A stretch of 24,008 bases of DNA from CAYRJD01 sp964424585 (GCA_964424585.1 CAYRJD010000057.1:1-24008); one strand, 5' to 3'. Counted from the first letter of the stretch, positions 1-8,181 are shown. The notes: generated from the sequence alone by a model not told the origin. Made by a program: numbers and translations.

Positions 1-3000
1 CCGTCGCCATCGCCGTCAACCCCAACAACAACGGCTACACCGCGCTCACCGCCGACGGCAACACCCACCTCGTCGGCAACCCCATCACCCCAACCAACCC
101 ACCGGCCACCAGCCAACCAACCGACACAACCACCCAAACCAACAACCCAACAACAACCACCGCCCGACGGCGTGTTCCGAACACCAACAGCGGCCGCCGC
201 GTTCCAACCAACAGACGCCCGGTCGTCCCCGTCTCCCGCGCACCGGCTACCGGAACGACCACGACGACCACGACCGAGCCAGACTTGCCAGCTGCGGCGC
301 CGGTCGACACTCCCCCCGCCTCAGGCGACTCAGATGTCGAACCGCCCGTTGACGATCTCAACGTCGAAGACGAGCTGCCGCCAGCGACGACTTCGTCGAC
401 CACGAGCAGCACCACATCGAGCACAACGACGTCTAGCTCAACGACGACCACGACAACTTCTGAGCCACCGGCCACTACCACGACGACTTCAGCGCCACCG
501 GCCACTACCACGACAACCGAGCCACCGGCCACAACAACGACGACTTCAGAGCCAGCGGCCAGCACAACTACGACGACTTCGGAACCGCCGCCCGCAACGA
601 CCACAACTACCGAGTCGCCGGCCACGACCACAACGACTTCGGAACCGGAACCGTCGAGCACAACAACCACAACCGAGCCACCGGCCACCACCACGACGAC
701 CTCAGAACCGGAACCGTCGAGCACAACGACCACAACCGAGCCACCGGCCGCAACAACGACAACGAGTTCGTCAAGCTCTACTTCGTCTACCACGACGACC
801 GAACCGGGCAACGATCCAGGAGACGGCGTGGTCGACGGGCCCCCATCGGGCACAACTAGCTCAACCACAAGTTCAACAACGACCACAAGTTCAACAACGA
901 CTTCATCGACGAGTTCGACCACCAGCACGACCGAGGCCCCAGCTGCCGACCCCGGTGGCGACGTCAGCGGCGGCATCGTTTCCCAGCCCGTCTCGGCGTG
1001 CCAACCCGACGGCCCCGAGGGCTTTCCCCACGACGGTCGGGTCGATCTTTCCGACGGCAATCAACTCGACGTCTTGGTGGTGTTCGTCGAGTTCGCCGAC
1101 CTAAGAAACGACGACACGCTATGGCCGATGGCAGACCTGCTAGCGCAGCTAGACCTCGCCGAGACCTACCTCGAAGCGCAGAGCTACGGCCAGCTAGACG
1201 TCGACTACACGGTCGTCGGCGAAGACGACCCCGAGGGCGGAGTTTGGGTGACGCTTGATGAGAACGCAGCCGAGTTCGCCACCTCCAGCCCAGAGTTTCC
1301 GGCGGAAATCGTCGACAGCATTCCGCTCGGCTGGCATGCCGCGCTGGGTGCCAAAGAGCAAGAAGGCAGCGACTTCTTCAACTCTCGAACCGAGCAGTTC
1401 GACTCGATTTTGGTCGTCACTCCACCAGCGCACTTCTTCGGCGGCCTCGCCATCAGCATCGACATTCCGACCGACGACGTGCCCGATGAGGTACGCGTCT
1501 ACAACCTCGCGACTCTGAGCAGCGAACTACTGCTGCGGCCAGCCGCCGACCCAGCAGTGCGTTCGATTTCGGTGGTCGGAGGCTTCCCTAACGGCGCAAG
1601 AGGCACCGAGACCACTCAAGTCCCGTGGCACACCACCGCGGCTCACGAGATGATGCACAACCTGGGCCTCAACGACCTCTACCCCTATGACCGCGCCGGA
1701 CGAGTAGGACGCGGCGGCGGCAACGGCTACGTCGTCGGCAACTTCGGGCGTATGTGGCTAGAAGGCGTCTGGGCCGATGAAGGGTCGCCGCGTGCGCTCA
1801 TCGAAGACACCACCGCCGACACTGCCGATGGCGAGGTGAGTCCGGCCGATGTTTCGGTGTCGACCGGCCCGTGGCCCACCGAAGAGCTGGCCTGGTCGCG
1901 TTGGCGATTGGGCTGGTACGAAGATGACGACGTCGAGTGCCTAGACGTGGGCACCTCAACGCTGTCGCTCGGCCCGGTGGCGGCGCCGGGCGACGACACC
2001 GCGTTCGCGATGCTGCCGCTTACCACCAACCAGATCTTGGTGCTAGAAGCTCGCCGTCGCATGGGCTACGACTCCGACCAGCTGCTACGAACCGTTGCGC
2101 TAGAGCCCGACGTTTACAACCGTCTGCTGGGCGAAGAAGGGGTGCTGGCTTACATCGTCGACACCAACATCGGCAACGGCGACGTGCCCATCTCGTTGCT
2201 GGACGACGACGGCACTGGGTATTCGCCACACTCGCCGGTCGTCACCGTCGGCGAAGGCGTGACGCTTACTGCCAACAACAACGGGCCGACCGTGGAGGTC
2301 GAAGTCACCCGAGACGCCGGCGCGACCTTCCTGGTCACCGTCAGCTGGCAAGCAGGCACCGGCGTGGCAGCGGCTTACTCGTTTGACGTTGAGCGGCGAG
2401 AAGGAGGCGAGGTGGTCGAAGACGATGCCGCGAGGCCGACGACCCGGCCGGGCACCATCGCCACGCCCGATCCACCCGCCCCGCCGCCCGATGCGACCAC
2501 CAACGCCATCGACCACAGCTACTGCAGACCCGACGGCCCTAGGGGCTTTCCGCCGACCAACTTCGCCGACCTGTCAGACGGCACCTTTGACGTGCTGATG
2601 GTGTTCATCGACTTTTCCGACGCGGCCCACGACGTAACCGCGTGGCCCTCGCACACCCTATTGACCAGCGCCGCCAGCGTCGGGGCCTATCTCGAGGCTC
2701 AGAGCTACAACCGGTTGGATGTCGATCTCACCATTGTGCCGAACTGGATCACGCTGAGCGACAGCATCAACAACTACCTGGTGACACAAGGCGAAGACGG
2801 CCGATATGTCCACATCACGCGGGCCGCAACAGCCGCGCTCAAAACGATCCAGACCGCAGGCACCGTCGACGTCACCAACGGCGGTGACGGATACGACGCG
2901 CTGGTGGTTACTACGCCGCTATCGCGCTTTGACGACAGCGTCTTGTGGGCGTATGAGAACGACCTCACCGTCGACTTTGACGACAACCCGATTACCGCTC

Positions 3001-3872
3001 CAGCCACGATCGCGCCCGTCGTCGGCCACAACGGGCTTTGGTATGCCGACACCGTCCAGACCTTGACCGGCGCCGAGGCAATAGCCCGTCAGGCGGAAGC
3101 GTGGCAGACGTCAACGAGCCTGCAGCTGCTGCGCACGCTGGGCGGCAGGCTCGAACGAGACTTCGACCTCGATTACGCGCCAGCTAGCACGGGCGATGAA
3201 GTGACCGAGATCAGTTTTGGCGCGCTCGGAATGAACGTCGCGTGGATCACCAACGACGCGCCCGACACCGCCGTGCTAAGTGACGACGCAGCGGGCGAGC
3301 TAACGGTCGTGCGACGCAACGCTCCGGAGATGCTGGCGTGGACCCGCTGGCGAATGGGCTGGCTTGAGAACGACCAGGTCGCGTGCCTCGGTCGTGGCCA
3401 CTCGCGCGTGACGCTCGACCCAGTTCACGATGCGGCCGACGGTTCCGGCGCGGTGATGATTCCACTCCCAGGCTTCCTCGGGGTGCTGGTGCTCGAAGCG
3501 CGACGACAGCGGGGCTACGACGCCGCTCACACGTTGGTAGCGGAGTCTTCTGTTGGCGGCGTGGTTGAGCCAGCCGTCGTCGAAGAGCGGCTTCCGTCTG
3601 AGGGCGTACTCGCCTACATCGCCAACAGCTCCTACGTCGTGATGGACGAAGACACTGGCCAATATGTGCGCCTCTACCGCCGGAACTTGCCCGTCGCGCA
3701 CATCGGCCCAGCTGGCACAGAACTAGACGCCGACAACCCGCTCATGACTCCGACGGGCAATAACTTTTTCCTGCTATCGAGCAACAACTCGCCGCTGGTG
3801 GCGATCGCCATCAGCGACGACGACGGCGAGACCTTCACGGTTGACGTGTCGATGAGGGTGGACGTCACATAG
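1..3872 (+). CDS. Secreted multidomain protein: propeller end, Thr-rich linker, M6 zincin domain plus degenerate M6 domain (5' partial)
   Basis: The frame is open from base 3, so the gene starts left of the window. The TTG at 285 is only an internal codon. About 1289 residues are visible. The first residues (GYTALTADGNTHLVGN) match the last propeller blade of the next gene. A Thr/Ser/Pro linker follows at about residues 120-316. M6 domain 1 (about 333-800) has HEMMHNLGLND at 548-558, the HExxHxxGxxD zinc site of the immune-inhibitor-A (M6) family. M6 domain 2 (about 840-1289) keeps the flanking blocks (YLEAQSY, LAWTRWRMGW, LVLEARRQRGY, EGVLAYI), but the aligned zinc site reads LQLLRTLGG, so it should be catalytically dead. 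The protein is probably exported; its signal peptide would lie outside the window. Substrate is unknown. The stop TAG directly abuts the ATG of the next paralogue, which suggests one operon. Confidence 0.88.
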   Translation, partial: VAIAVNPNNNGYTALTADGNTHLVGNPITPTNPPATSQPTDTTTQTNNPTTTTARRRVPNTNSGRRVPTNRRPVVPVSRAPATGTTTTTTTEPDLPAAAPVDTPPASGDSDVEPPVDDLNVEDELPPATTSSTTSSTTSSTTTSSSTTTTTTSEPPATTTTTSAPPATTTTTEPPATTTTTSEPAASTTTTTSEPPPATTTTTESPATTTTTSEPEPSSTTTTTEPPATTTTTSEPEPSSTTTTTEPPAATTTTSSSSSTSSTTTTEPGNDPGDGVVDGPPSGTTSSTTSSTTTTSSTTTSSTSSTTSTTEAPAADPGGDVSGGIVSQPVSACQPDGPEGFPHDGRVDLSDGNQLDVLVVFVEFADLRNDDTLWPMADLLAQLDLAETYLEAQSYGQLDVDYTVVGEDDPEGGVWVTLDENAAEFATSSPEFPAEIVDSIPLGWHAALGAKEQEGSDFFNSRTEQFDSILVVTPPAHFFGGLAISIDIPTDDVPDEVRVYNLATLSSELLLRPAADPAVRSISVVGGFPNGARGTETTQVPWHTTAAHEMMHNLGLNDLYPYDRAGRVGRGGGNGYVVGNFGRMWLEGVWADEGSPRALIEDTTADTADGEVSPADVSVSTGPWPTEELAWSRWRLGWYEDDDVECLDVGTSTLSLGPVAAPGDDTAFAMLPLTTNQILVLEARRRMGYDSDQLLRTVALEPDVYNRLLGEEGVLAYIVDTNIGNGDVPISLLDDDGTGYSPHSPVVTVGEGVTLTANNNGPTVEVEVTRDAGATFLVTVSWQAGTGVAAAYSFDVERREGGEVVEDDAARPTTRPGTIATPDPPAPPPDATTNAIDHSYCRPDGPRGFPPTNFADLSDGTFDVLMVFIDFSDAAHDVTAWPSHTLLTSAASVGAYLEAQSYNRLDVDLTIVPNWITLSDSINNYLVTQGEDGRYVHITRAATAALKTIQTAGTVDVTNGGDGYDALVVTTPLSRFDDSVLWAYENDLTVDFDDNPITAPATIAPVVGHNGLWYADTVQTLTGAEAIARQAEAWQTSTSLQLLRTLGGRLERDFDLDYAPASTGDEVTEISFGALGMNVAWITNDAPDTAVLSDDAAGELTVVRRNAPEMLAWTRWRMGWLENDQVACLGRGHSRVTLDPVHDAADGSGAVMIPLPGFLGVLVLEARRQRGYDAAHTLVAESSVGGVVEPAVVEERLPSEGVLAYIANSSYVVMDEDTGQYVRLYRRNLPVAHIGPAGTELDADNPLMTPTGNNFFLLSSNNSPLVAIAISDDDGETFTVDVSMRVDVT
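639..764 (+). repeat. In-frame 63-bp tandem duplication within the Thr/Ser/Pro linker
   Basis: Two adjacent 21-codon units (639-701 and 702-764) each encode SEPEPSSTTTTTEPPA plus a short run of Thr, and are nearly identical at the DNA level. They sit in a longer low-complexity stretch (about 370-945) of EPPATTTTTS-like units. Such linkers are typical of extracellular, possibly glycosylated stalks in actinobacteria. The unit length keeps the frame, so copy number could vary by slippage without breaking the protein. Confidence 0.8.
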
Positions 3873-6269
3873 ATGCGGCGCTGGGCCGCCGCAGCTGCTG
3901 TTGCGCTCGGCGCCACGCCGGTGCTAGCGACCGGCGCGCTCGCCGCACCGCTGGGCGCGCACACAGCGGCCGCCGCGCCTGAGCAAGAGCTGGTTTCGGT
4001 CAACACGGCGGCAAGCGGCGCGGCCCGCGCGATAGACGTTGACTACGCGCCCGGCGCGGTGTGGTTGAGCTACGACGAGGGGCCGCTCGAGTCTGTTCGG
4101 GGCGGCGTGTGGCTGACGTACGCGGACGGTCGCGTCGAGCTGGTGTCGTTGTCGAACGACGCGGTGCCGACAGTGCTCGGCCGGCGCGACGTCGTGACGT
4201 CCGGCTGGATGGCGCCCGGCGAGACGGCTGTGGAGTTTCTGATAGCGCCGACCGGCTGGTGGGTGGTCACGTCGCTTGGGCGCGTCTTCGCCACCGGCGG
4301 CGCCACGCACCACGGCGACCTCGCTGGCCTTGCGTTGAACGAGCCCGTCGTCGACGCCGCCGCAACCCCGTCGGGCAACGGCTACCTGATGCTCGCAGCC
4401 GACGGCGGCGTGTTCACCTTCGGCGACGCTCGGTTTCACGGATCGGTGCAAGGTGTCGTCGACGAATGGCTCGGACCAGGCCACCTAGCGGCCGACCATC
4501 TCAGCGCACCCATCGTCACCGTCGGCACTACGCCGCACGGCTACTGGCTGGTCGGCGCTGACGGCGCGGTGTACAGCTTCGGCTACGCGCCGTACCTGGG
4601 CTCGTTTCAAGACATCATCAACACGAACAACCAGCTCGCTGACCTCGAAGGCAGCTGGTGGCTTCCGCCGCGCGTCGCGCCAGGCAAACCGATGGCACGT
4701 GACGTGCTCGATGCGCCGATCATCTCATTCGTGCCGTCAGGAAATAGCGACGGCTACCTGATGCTGGGCGCCGACGGCGGCATCTTCACCTACGGCAACG
4801 CCCGTTTTCTCGGCTCGTTCGCGCACCGAGGGCTGCCGGCGGCCGTTGCCATCGACGTCGCGGCTGACGGCAGCAGCTACGTGACGCTCACCGCAGACGG
4901 CAACGTTCACTTCGTCGGCGAGCGCGGCGTGCATCACCCGTGCAGACCCACCGGGCCCGAGGGCTTCCCGCTGCCTTCAGGTGCCACGCACGCGGACGTG
5001 TCCGATGGAACGTTCGACGTGCTGGCGGTGTTCGCCGAGTTCGGCGACGCACGTCACAACGAGCATCAGCTGCCGTGGTCGGAGTCGCTCGCGCTGCTGG
5101 CCATGGTTGAGCGGTACATCGAAGCCCAGAGCTACGGCAACCTCGACGTGCGGTTCTCGGTCATACCGCAGTGGGTGACCATCGCCGACTCTCATCGGCC
5201 GTTCCTCACCGACAACCCCGTTCTCGGCCCTAACTCGCTCGAGATCAGCGAGATCACGTGGCGCGCGGCGGTGGCCGCCAAACGGTTCGGCGACGTCACC
5301 AGAGGTGGCGCGCGCTTCGACTCGATCTTGGTGGTGACGCCACCGGAGCACTTCGATGCGGGGCTCGCCAGCGAAGGCGACCTGCCGACCGACGACGCCC
5401 CCACACGCACGACCACCGACGACGGGCGGCTGTTCCTACAGCCCACTGGCGAGCCGACCATACGAACCGCCGCGCTGTCGGGCGCGCGCCTAGTGAGAGA
5501 ACCGGTGCAACAGCCCGAGTTTTCGGTCACGACGACTGCGCACGAGCTGCTCCACAACCTGGGCCTCAACGACCTGTACGCCTACGACGAAACCGGCCGG
5601 TTCGAGCCCGACGAGCGCGCGCAGCTGAGCTTCGTGAAGCCCGAGTTTGGGCTCATGGGTCTGAGCGGCTACAGGCGAGAGCGCACGAACCGGGAGTTCT
5701 GGTACGACCGGTGGATCGGCACCGCCTTTCCTGCGTCGGGCAGACCCGTACATGATGCCGATGTCGCCGCATCGGTTAGACCCAACGCTCAAGAAGCCCT
5801 CGGCTGGTCGCGTTGGCGGCTCGGCTGGCTAGATGAATCTGACGTCACGTGCATCGAGCCCGGCGCGTCGACCGTCGAGCTGGGCCCGCTGGCGGCCCCG
5901 GGCGCGGCTAGCGCGCTGGCGGTCGTGCCTGCCTCGGGCCGGCAGCTCTTGGTGCTCGAAGCTCGTCGCCGCATCGGCTACGACGCAGACACCCTCGACA
6001 GCTACGTGAACGGTGGAACGTTCTGGGATCGCCACCTGCCGGAAGAGGGCGTGTTGGCGTACCTGGTCGACCCGACGCTGCGCAGCGGACAGGTGGCGAT
6101 CAAGCTGCTGGGCGACGACGGCACCGGTTTGCTGTCGGGCTCGCCGATCCTCACCGAAGGGGAGAGCCTCTGGTTCGGCGAGAGCGCCGACTCACCGGCG
6201 ATCGAGGTGGAGGTGACCCGTGACGACGGCACCATCTTCGCGGTCGACGTCAGCTGGCGCGCCAGCTAG
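3873..6269 (+). CDS. Secreted propeller-repeat protein with C-terminal M6-like zinc metalloprotease domain
   Basis: The 798-residue protein starts with a Sec-type signal (MRRW, then an Ala/Val/Leu core, probable cleavage after ATGALA). Residues about 75-350 hold five propeller-like blades: GVWLTYADGRVELV, GWWVVTSLGRVFATG, GYLMLAADGGVFTFG, GYWLVGADGAVYSFG and GYLMLGADGGIFTYG, with a final SYVTLTADGNVHFVG. The M6 domain follows from about 355, with HELLHNLGLND at 557-567 supplying the HExxHxxGxxD zinc ligands and catalytic Glu558. The post-catalytic blocks LGWSRWRLGWL, LLVLEARRRIGYD and EGVLAYLVD match both M6 domains of the upstream gene, so the two genes are paralogues. The ATG follows the upstream TAG with no gap, so translation is probably coupled. 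An extracellular protease is likely; the target cannot be read from sequence. Confidence 0.88.
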   Translation: MRRWAAAAAVALGATPVLATGALAAPLGAHTAAAAPEQELVSVNTAASGAARAIDVDYAPGAVWLSYDEGPLESVRGGVWLTYADGRVELVSLSNDAVPTVLGRRDVVTSGWMAPGETAVEFLIAPTGWWVVTSLGRVFATGGATHHGDLAGLALNEPVVDAAATPSGNGYLMLAADGGVFTFGDARFHGSVQGVVDEWLGPGHLAADHLSAPIVTVGTTPHGYWLVGADGAVYSFGYAPYLGSFQDIINTNNQLADLEGSWWLPPRVAPGKPMARDVLDAPIISFVPSGNSDGYLMLGADGGIFTYGNARFLGSFAHRGLPAAVAIDVAADGSSYVTLTADGNVHFVGERGVHHPCRPTGPEGFPLPSGATHADVSDGTFDVLAVFAEFGDARHNEHQLPWSESLALLAMVERYIEAQSYGNLDVRFSVIPQWVTIADSHRPFLTDNPVLGPNSLEISEITWRAAVAAKRFGDVTRGGARFDSILVVTPPEHFDAGLASEGDLPTDDAPTRTTTDDGRLFLQPTGEPTIRTAALSGARLVREPVQQPEFSVTTTAHELLHNLGLNDLYAYDETGRFEPDERAQLSFVKPEFGLMGLSGYRRERTNREFWYDRWIGTAFPASGRPVHDADVAASVRPNAQEALGWSRWRLGWLDESDVTCIEPGASTVELGPLAAPGAASALAVVPASGRQLLVLEARRRIGYDADTLDSYVNGGTFWDRHLPEEGVLAYLVDPTLRSGQVAIKLLGDDGTGLLSGSPILTEGESLWFGESADSPAIEVEVTRDDGTIFAVDVSWRAS

Positions 6270-6279
6270 GCAGGCCCAA

Positions 6280-6489
6280 CTAGGCAGGCGGCGAATCTTG
6301 GCTGGTCTGGGCCTGGCTCGTCTCGTCGTCTTCGCCCTCTGCGACGCCGTCGCGAAACTCTCGCTGCGCTCGGCCCAACGAGCGGGCCAACTTGGGCAAC
6401 GCTGTGCCGCCGAACAGCAGCAAGACGATCAGCAAGACGACGATGAGTTCCGTCGACCCGAGAAATCCGAGTAGCACACCGCTCGTCAT
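6280..6489 (-). CDS. tatA: Sec-independent protein translocase subunit TatA/TatE family
   Basis: This 69-residue protein has the compact TatA plan: one N-terminal transmembrane helix (about 10-26, GSTELIVVLLIVLLLFG), the Phe-Gly hinge at 26-27, an amphipathic helix beginning LPKLARSLGRAQREF, and a short acidic tail. TatA oligomerises with TatB/TatC to move folded twin-arginine substrates across the cytoplasmic membrane. The gene converges on the M6 protease gene with about 10 bp between stop codons. It is preceded directly by an inverted repeat and a possible leaderless promoter. TatB is a weaker alternative; the short length favours TatA. Confidence 0.9.
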   Translation of the reverse strand: MTSGVLLGFLGSTELIVVLLIVLLLFGGTALPKLARSLGRAQREFRDGVAEGEDDETSQAQTSQDSPPA

Positions 6490-6513
6490 GTTCCTAACGC
6501 TACCGCTAGGAAC
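6490..6513 (-). promoter_or_regulatory. Inverted repeat and possible leaderless promoter immediately before tatA
   Basis: The 24 bases directly upstream of the tatA ATG form a near-perfect hairpin: arms GTTCCTAACG and CGCTAGGAAC with one mismatch, around a 4-base loop. Read toward tatA, a TAGCGT hexamer lies 7 bases before the ATG, the spacing expected of a -10 box for a leaderless transcript. The hairpin also lies just downstream of the whiB stop, so it may serve as an operator or help end whiB transcription. There is no clear T-run. Confidence 0.4.
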
Positions 6514-6519
6514 GTCGAG

Positions 6520-6795
6520 CTAGCTCGCGGCCTGTTGAATGTTGACGCGCTGACGACGGACGCGACGGCGTTCGCGCTCGCTCATGCCGCCCCAGATGCC
6601 GTGCTTTTCGCCGTTGTCGATGGCGAAGTTGAGGCAGTCGTCGCGCACGACGCAACCTCGGCACACCTCTTTGGCCTCGCGGGTGCTGGCGCCGCGCTCG
6701 GGAAAGAACCGGTCTCCGCCTGCACCGAGGCAGTTGGCGTAGTCCCACCAGGCTGGCCTGCCCAAGCCTTCGGCGGTTGGAAGCGTGAGAGTCAT
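6520..6795 (-). CDS. WhiB-family iron-sulfur transcription regulator
   Basis: The 91-residue product has the four WhiB cysteines (Cys22, then Cys45-x2-Cys48-x5-Cys54) that bind a [4Fe-4S] cluster. It also has the GIWGG turn (66-70) and a basic C-terminal tail (SERERRRVRRQR) used for DNA contact. WhiB proteins typically work by docking on region 4 of the primary sigma factor. The ATG at 6795 was chosen because it gives the usual WhiB length and begins MTLTLPTAEGLGRPAWW; the longer frame to 6927 runs through the promoter dyads. A modest AGGA Shine-Dalgarno sequence precedes it. The length and short N-terminus resemble the WhiB1/WhiB2 group, but I cannot assign a subfamily. Confidence 0.92.
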   Translation of the reverse strand: MTLTLPTAEGLGRPAWWDYANCLGAGGDRFFPERGASTREAKEVCRGCVVRDDCLNFAIDNGEKHGIWGGMSERERRRVRRQRVNIQQAAS

Positions 6796-6849
6796 GTGAG
6801 TTGTCCTTGACTTGTCTGTTGGTTGGTTGCTGGCCGGGGCCGGCCCGCA

Positions 6850-6893
6850 AATGACACCCGTGTTATTCCACGAATGACACAAGTGACATTCAA
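6850..6893 (-). promoter_or_regulatory. Candidate whiB promoter containing two dyad operators
   Basis: On the minus strand a TTGAAT -35 (6888-6893) and TGGAAT -10 (6865-6870) are separated by 17 bp. Two dyads with the same half-site lie across this promoter: 6850-6867 (AATGACAC, 2 bp, GTGTTATT) and 6872-6891 (GAATGACAC, 2 bp, GTGACATTC). Their centres are about 23 bp apart, roughly two helical turns. The leader downstream also has a GC-rich palindrome, GGCCGG-GG-CCGGCC (6832-6845). The arrangement suggests a dimeric repressor or autoregulation. The regulator is unknown. Confidence 0.5.
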
Positions 6894-6923
6894 CAGCATG
6901 GGTGGGACATTTGCCAAATCGGC

Positions 6924-7298
6924 TCACTCTCGGCGCACCACCAGACGCTCGGTCAAGCTGACGTCCGCGACGGGCGTGCCGACGAGGGGCACGTCGGTGG
7001 GGCTGCGATAGCGCAGCGTCACCGTCACCCAGTCGCCGCTCACCGACGTGCTGACCGAGAGGCGGTCGGCGGCCAGCGGACTGGTCGCCACGACCGCGTC
7101 TCGAACAGCAGCCTCGTCGGCATCGACGACCGCGGCGCGCGCGGCCACGCCCGCCGCGTGGGCGAGCAGCACCACGTCGCGCGCGACTAAGCCCACCTGC
7201 ACGGCGATCAGCATCAGCGTCACCACCAGCGGCAGGATCAGCGCGAACTCGACCGTCGCTTGGCCGCGCTCGCCACGTGAGGGGTGCCGGTCGCTCAG
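6924..7298 (-). CDS. tadE: TadE-like minor pilin/pseudopilin
   Basis: The protein has the TadE signature: a short basic leader, GERGQATVEFAL, then a hydrophobic helix (LILPLVVTLMLIAVQVGLV) and an extracellular domain. TadE/F pseudopilins are processed by a prepilin peptidase and take part in Flp/Tad pilus assembly. It is the last gene of the tad operon. The start is uncertain. The only ATG/GTG/TTG in frame is a GTG at 7370, which would overlap flp by 76 bases and add an Arg/His-rich tail unlike the family. The CTG at 7298 overlaps the flp TGA as CTGA, mirroring the ATGA/GTGA overlaps of tadB and tadC, and gives the usual short leader, so I prefer it. Confidence 0.8.
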   Translation of the reverse strand: MSDRHPSRGERGQATVEFALILPLVVTLMLIAVQVGLVARDVVLLAHAAGVAARAAVVDADEAAVRDAVVATSPLAADRLSVSTSVSGDWVTVTLRYRSPTDVPLVGTPVADVSLTERLVVRRE

Positions 7299-7483
7299 CT
7301 GATCAGCTTGATGACGTTGCGGAACACGGCGTCCATCAGCTGACCGATCTTGCCGGTGCTGGTGGCCCACGCCGCGACGGCGGTCACGAGCAGAGCGATC
7401 GCGCCGGTGAGCAGCGCGTACTCGGCCGTGGTCTGACCCGTCTCGTCAAGCGACGGTTCGTTGGTGGGTGGTTGGTGTGTCAT
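7295..7483 (-). CDS. Flp-type pilin / DUF4244-like small prepilin
   Basis: This 62-residue protein has a short hydrophilic leader ending in Gly, then QTTAEYALLTGAIALLVTAVAAWA, a type IVb prepilin motif with Glu at +5 and a hydrophobic helix, then GKIGQLMDAVFRNVIKLIS. The ATG at 7483 is chosen because a strong AGGAGG precedes it; upstream in-frame starts lack this. It lies between tadC and tadE, where actinobacterial tad loci often carry a Flp or DUF4244 pilin. It probably forms the major pilus subunit after cleavage after Gly. No prepilin peptidase (TadV) gene is in the window. Confidence 0.82.
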   Translation of the reverse strand: MTHQPPTNEPSLDETGQTTAEYALLTGAIALLVTAVAAWATSTGKIGQLMDAVFRNVIKLIS

Positions 7484-7575
7484 CAGGGGTACTCCTCCTG
7501 TTTGTTTGGGATCTGATTGGTCGGGAACTAGCTGGCCCAGATCAGGTGCGATCATCGGTCGACGCGCTCCACGCC

Positions 7576-8181
7576 CTAGACGAGCTGGAACGCCGCAGCG
7601 ACGACGGGCACGACGCTCAACAAGCCGAGCGCGGGCATCACGCACAGCACGAGCGGAAACAGCAGCGCGACGGGCAGTCGCCGCAGCCGCGCCTCGACGC
7701 GTCGCTGCGTCTCGGCGCGCAGTTCGGCCGCCAGCCGCTCGAGACCGCCGCTCGCTTCGATGCCGTAGCGCAACGACGACGAGACGACCTCCACGAACGT
7801 GAAAGCCACCGCGCCGACGTGCTGAGCGAAGCGGTCGAGCGCCTCGCCGATGGTGAGCTGGTCATCGGCCAGCAGCGCGCGCAGCTGGTCTGCTGCGTCG
7901 TTGCTGACCGAAGCCGTCGCGACGCGCAGCGACTCTTGGAGCGACAGCCCCGCCACCACGCCCACGCTGGCCACCTCCACCAGCTCGCCGAGTTCGTTCG
8001 CGCGCCGTTCGGCGACGCGACGCGAGCCGCGACGACGCGCCGACGCGGCGAGGGCGCGCGGGTCGCCGAGCTTGCGCGTCGACGCGAGGCCCGCCACCCG
8101 TTGGCGAGCGCTGCTCGGCCGCAAGAGCCAGCCGAGCCACAGCACCGCCAGCGCTCCGGCCACGCCGCTGAGCCAGCTCAC
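7576..8181 (-). CDS. tadC: Type II secretion F-domain protein TadC (Tad pilus inner-membrane platform)
   Basis: The 201-residue protein has an N-terminal membrane segment (GVAGALAVLWLGWLL), a cytoplasmic helical T2SF domain (ELVEVASVGVVAGLSLQESLRVA, then LRYGIEASGGLERLAAELRAETQRRVEARLRRLPVAL split around it) and C-terminal hydrophobic helices (FPLVLCVMPALGLLSVVPVVAAAFQLV). With TadB it forms the inner-membrane platform on which the TadA ATPase acts. The GTG at 8181 overlaps the tadB TGA as GTGA. The longer frame up to 8910 is noise antisense to nothing but out of frame with tadB. The protein is short for TadC, as is usual in actinobacterial Tad systems. Confidence 0.85.
   Translation of the reverse strand: MSWLSGVAGALAVLWLGWLLRPSSARQRVAGLASTRKLGDPRALAASARRRGSRRVAERRANELGELVEVASVGVVAGLSLQESLRVATASVSNDAADQLRALLADDQLTIGEALDRFAQHVGAVAFTFVEVVSSSLRYGIEASGGLERLAAELRAETQRRVEARLRRLPVALLFPLVLCVMPALGLLSVVPVVAAAFQLV

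Noticed and set aside
370..945. Regular repeats as a CRISPR array
   Set aside because: Repeats are in-frame Thr/Pro codons with no fixed repeat-spacer pattern and no cas genes.
35..1060. Long minus-strand ORF rich in Val runs
   Set aside because: It is the exact antisense of the Thr-rich linker: ACN codons read as NGT/Val. The plus strand has clear domain continuity.
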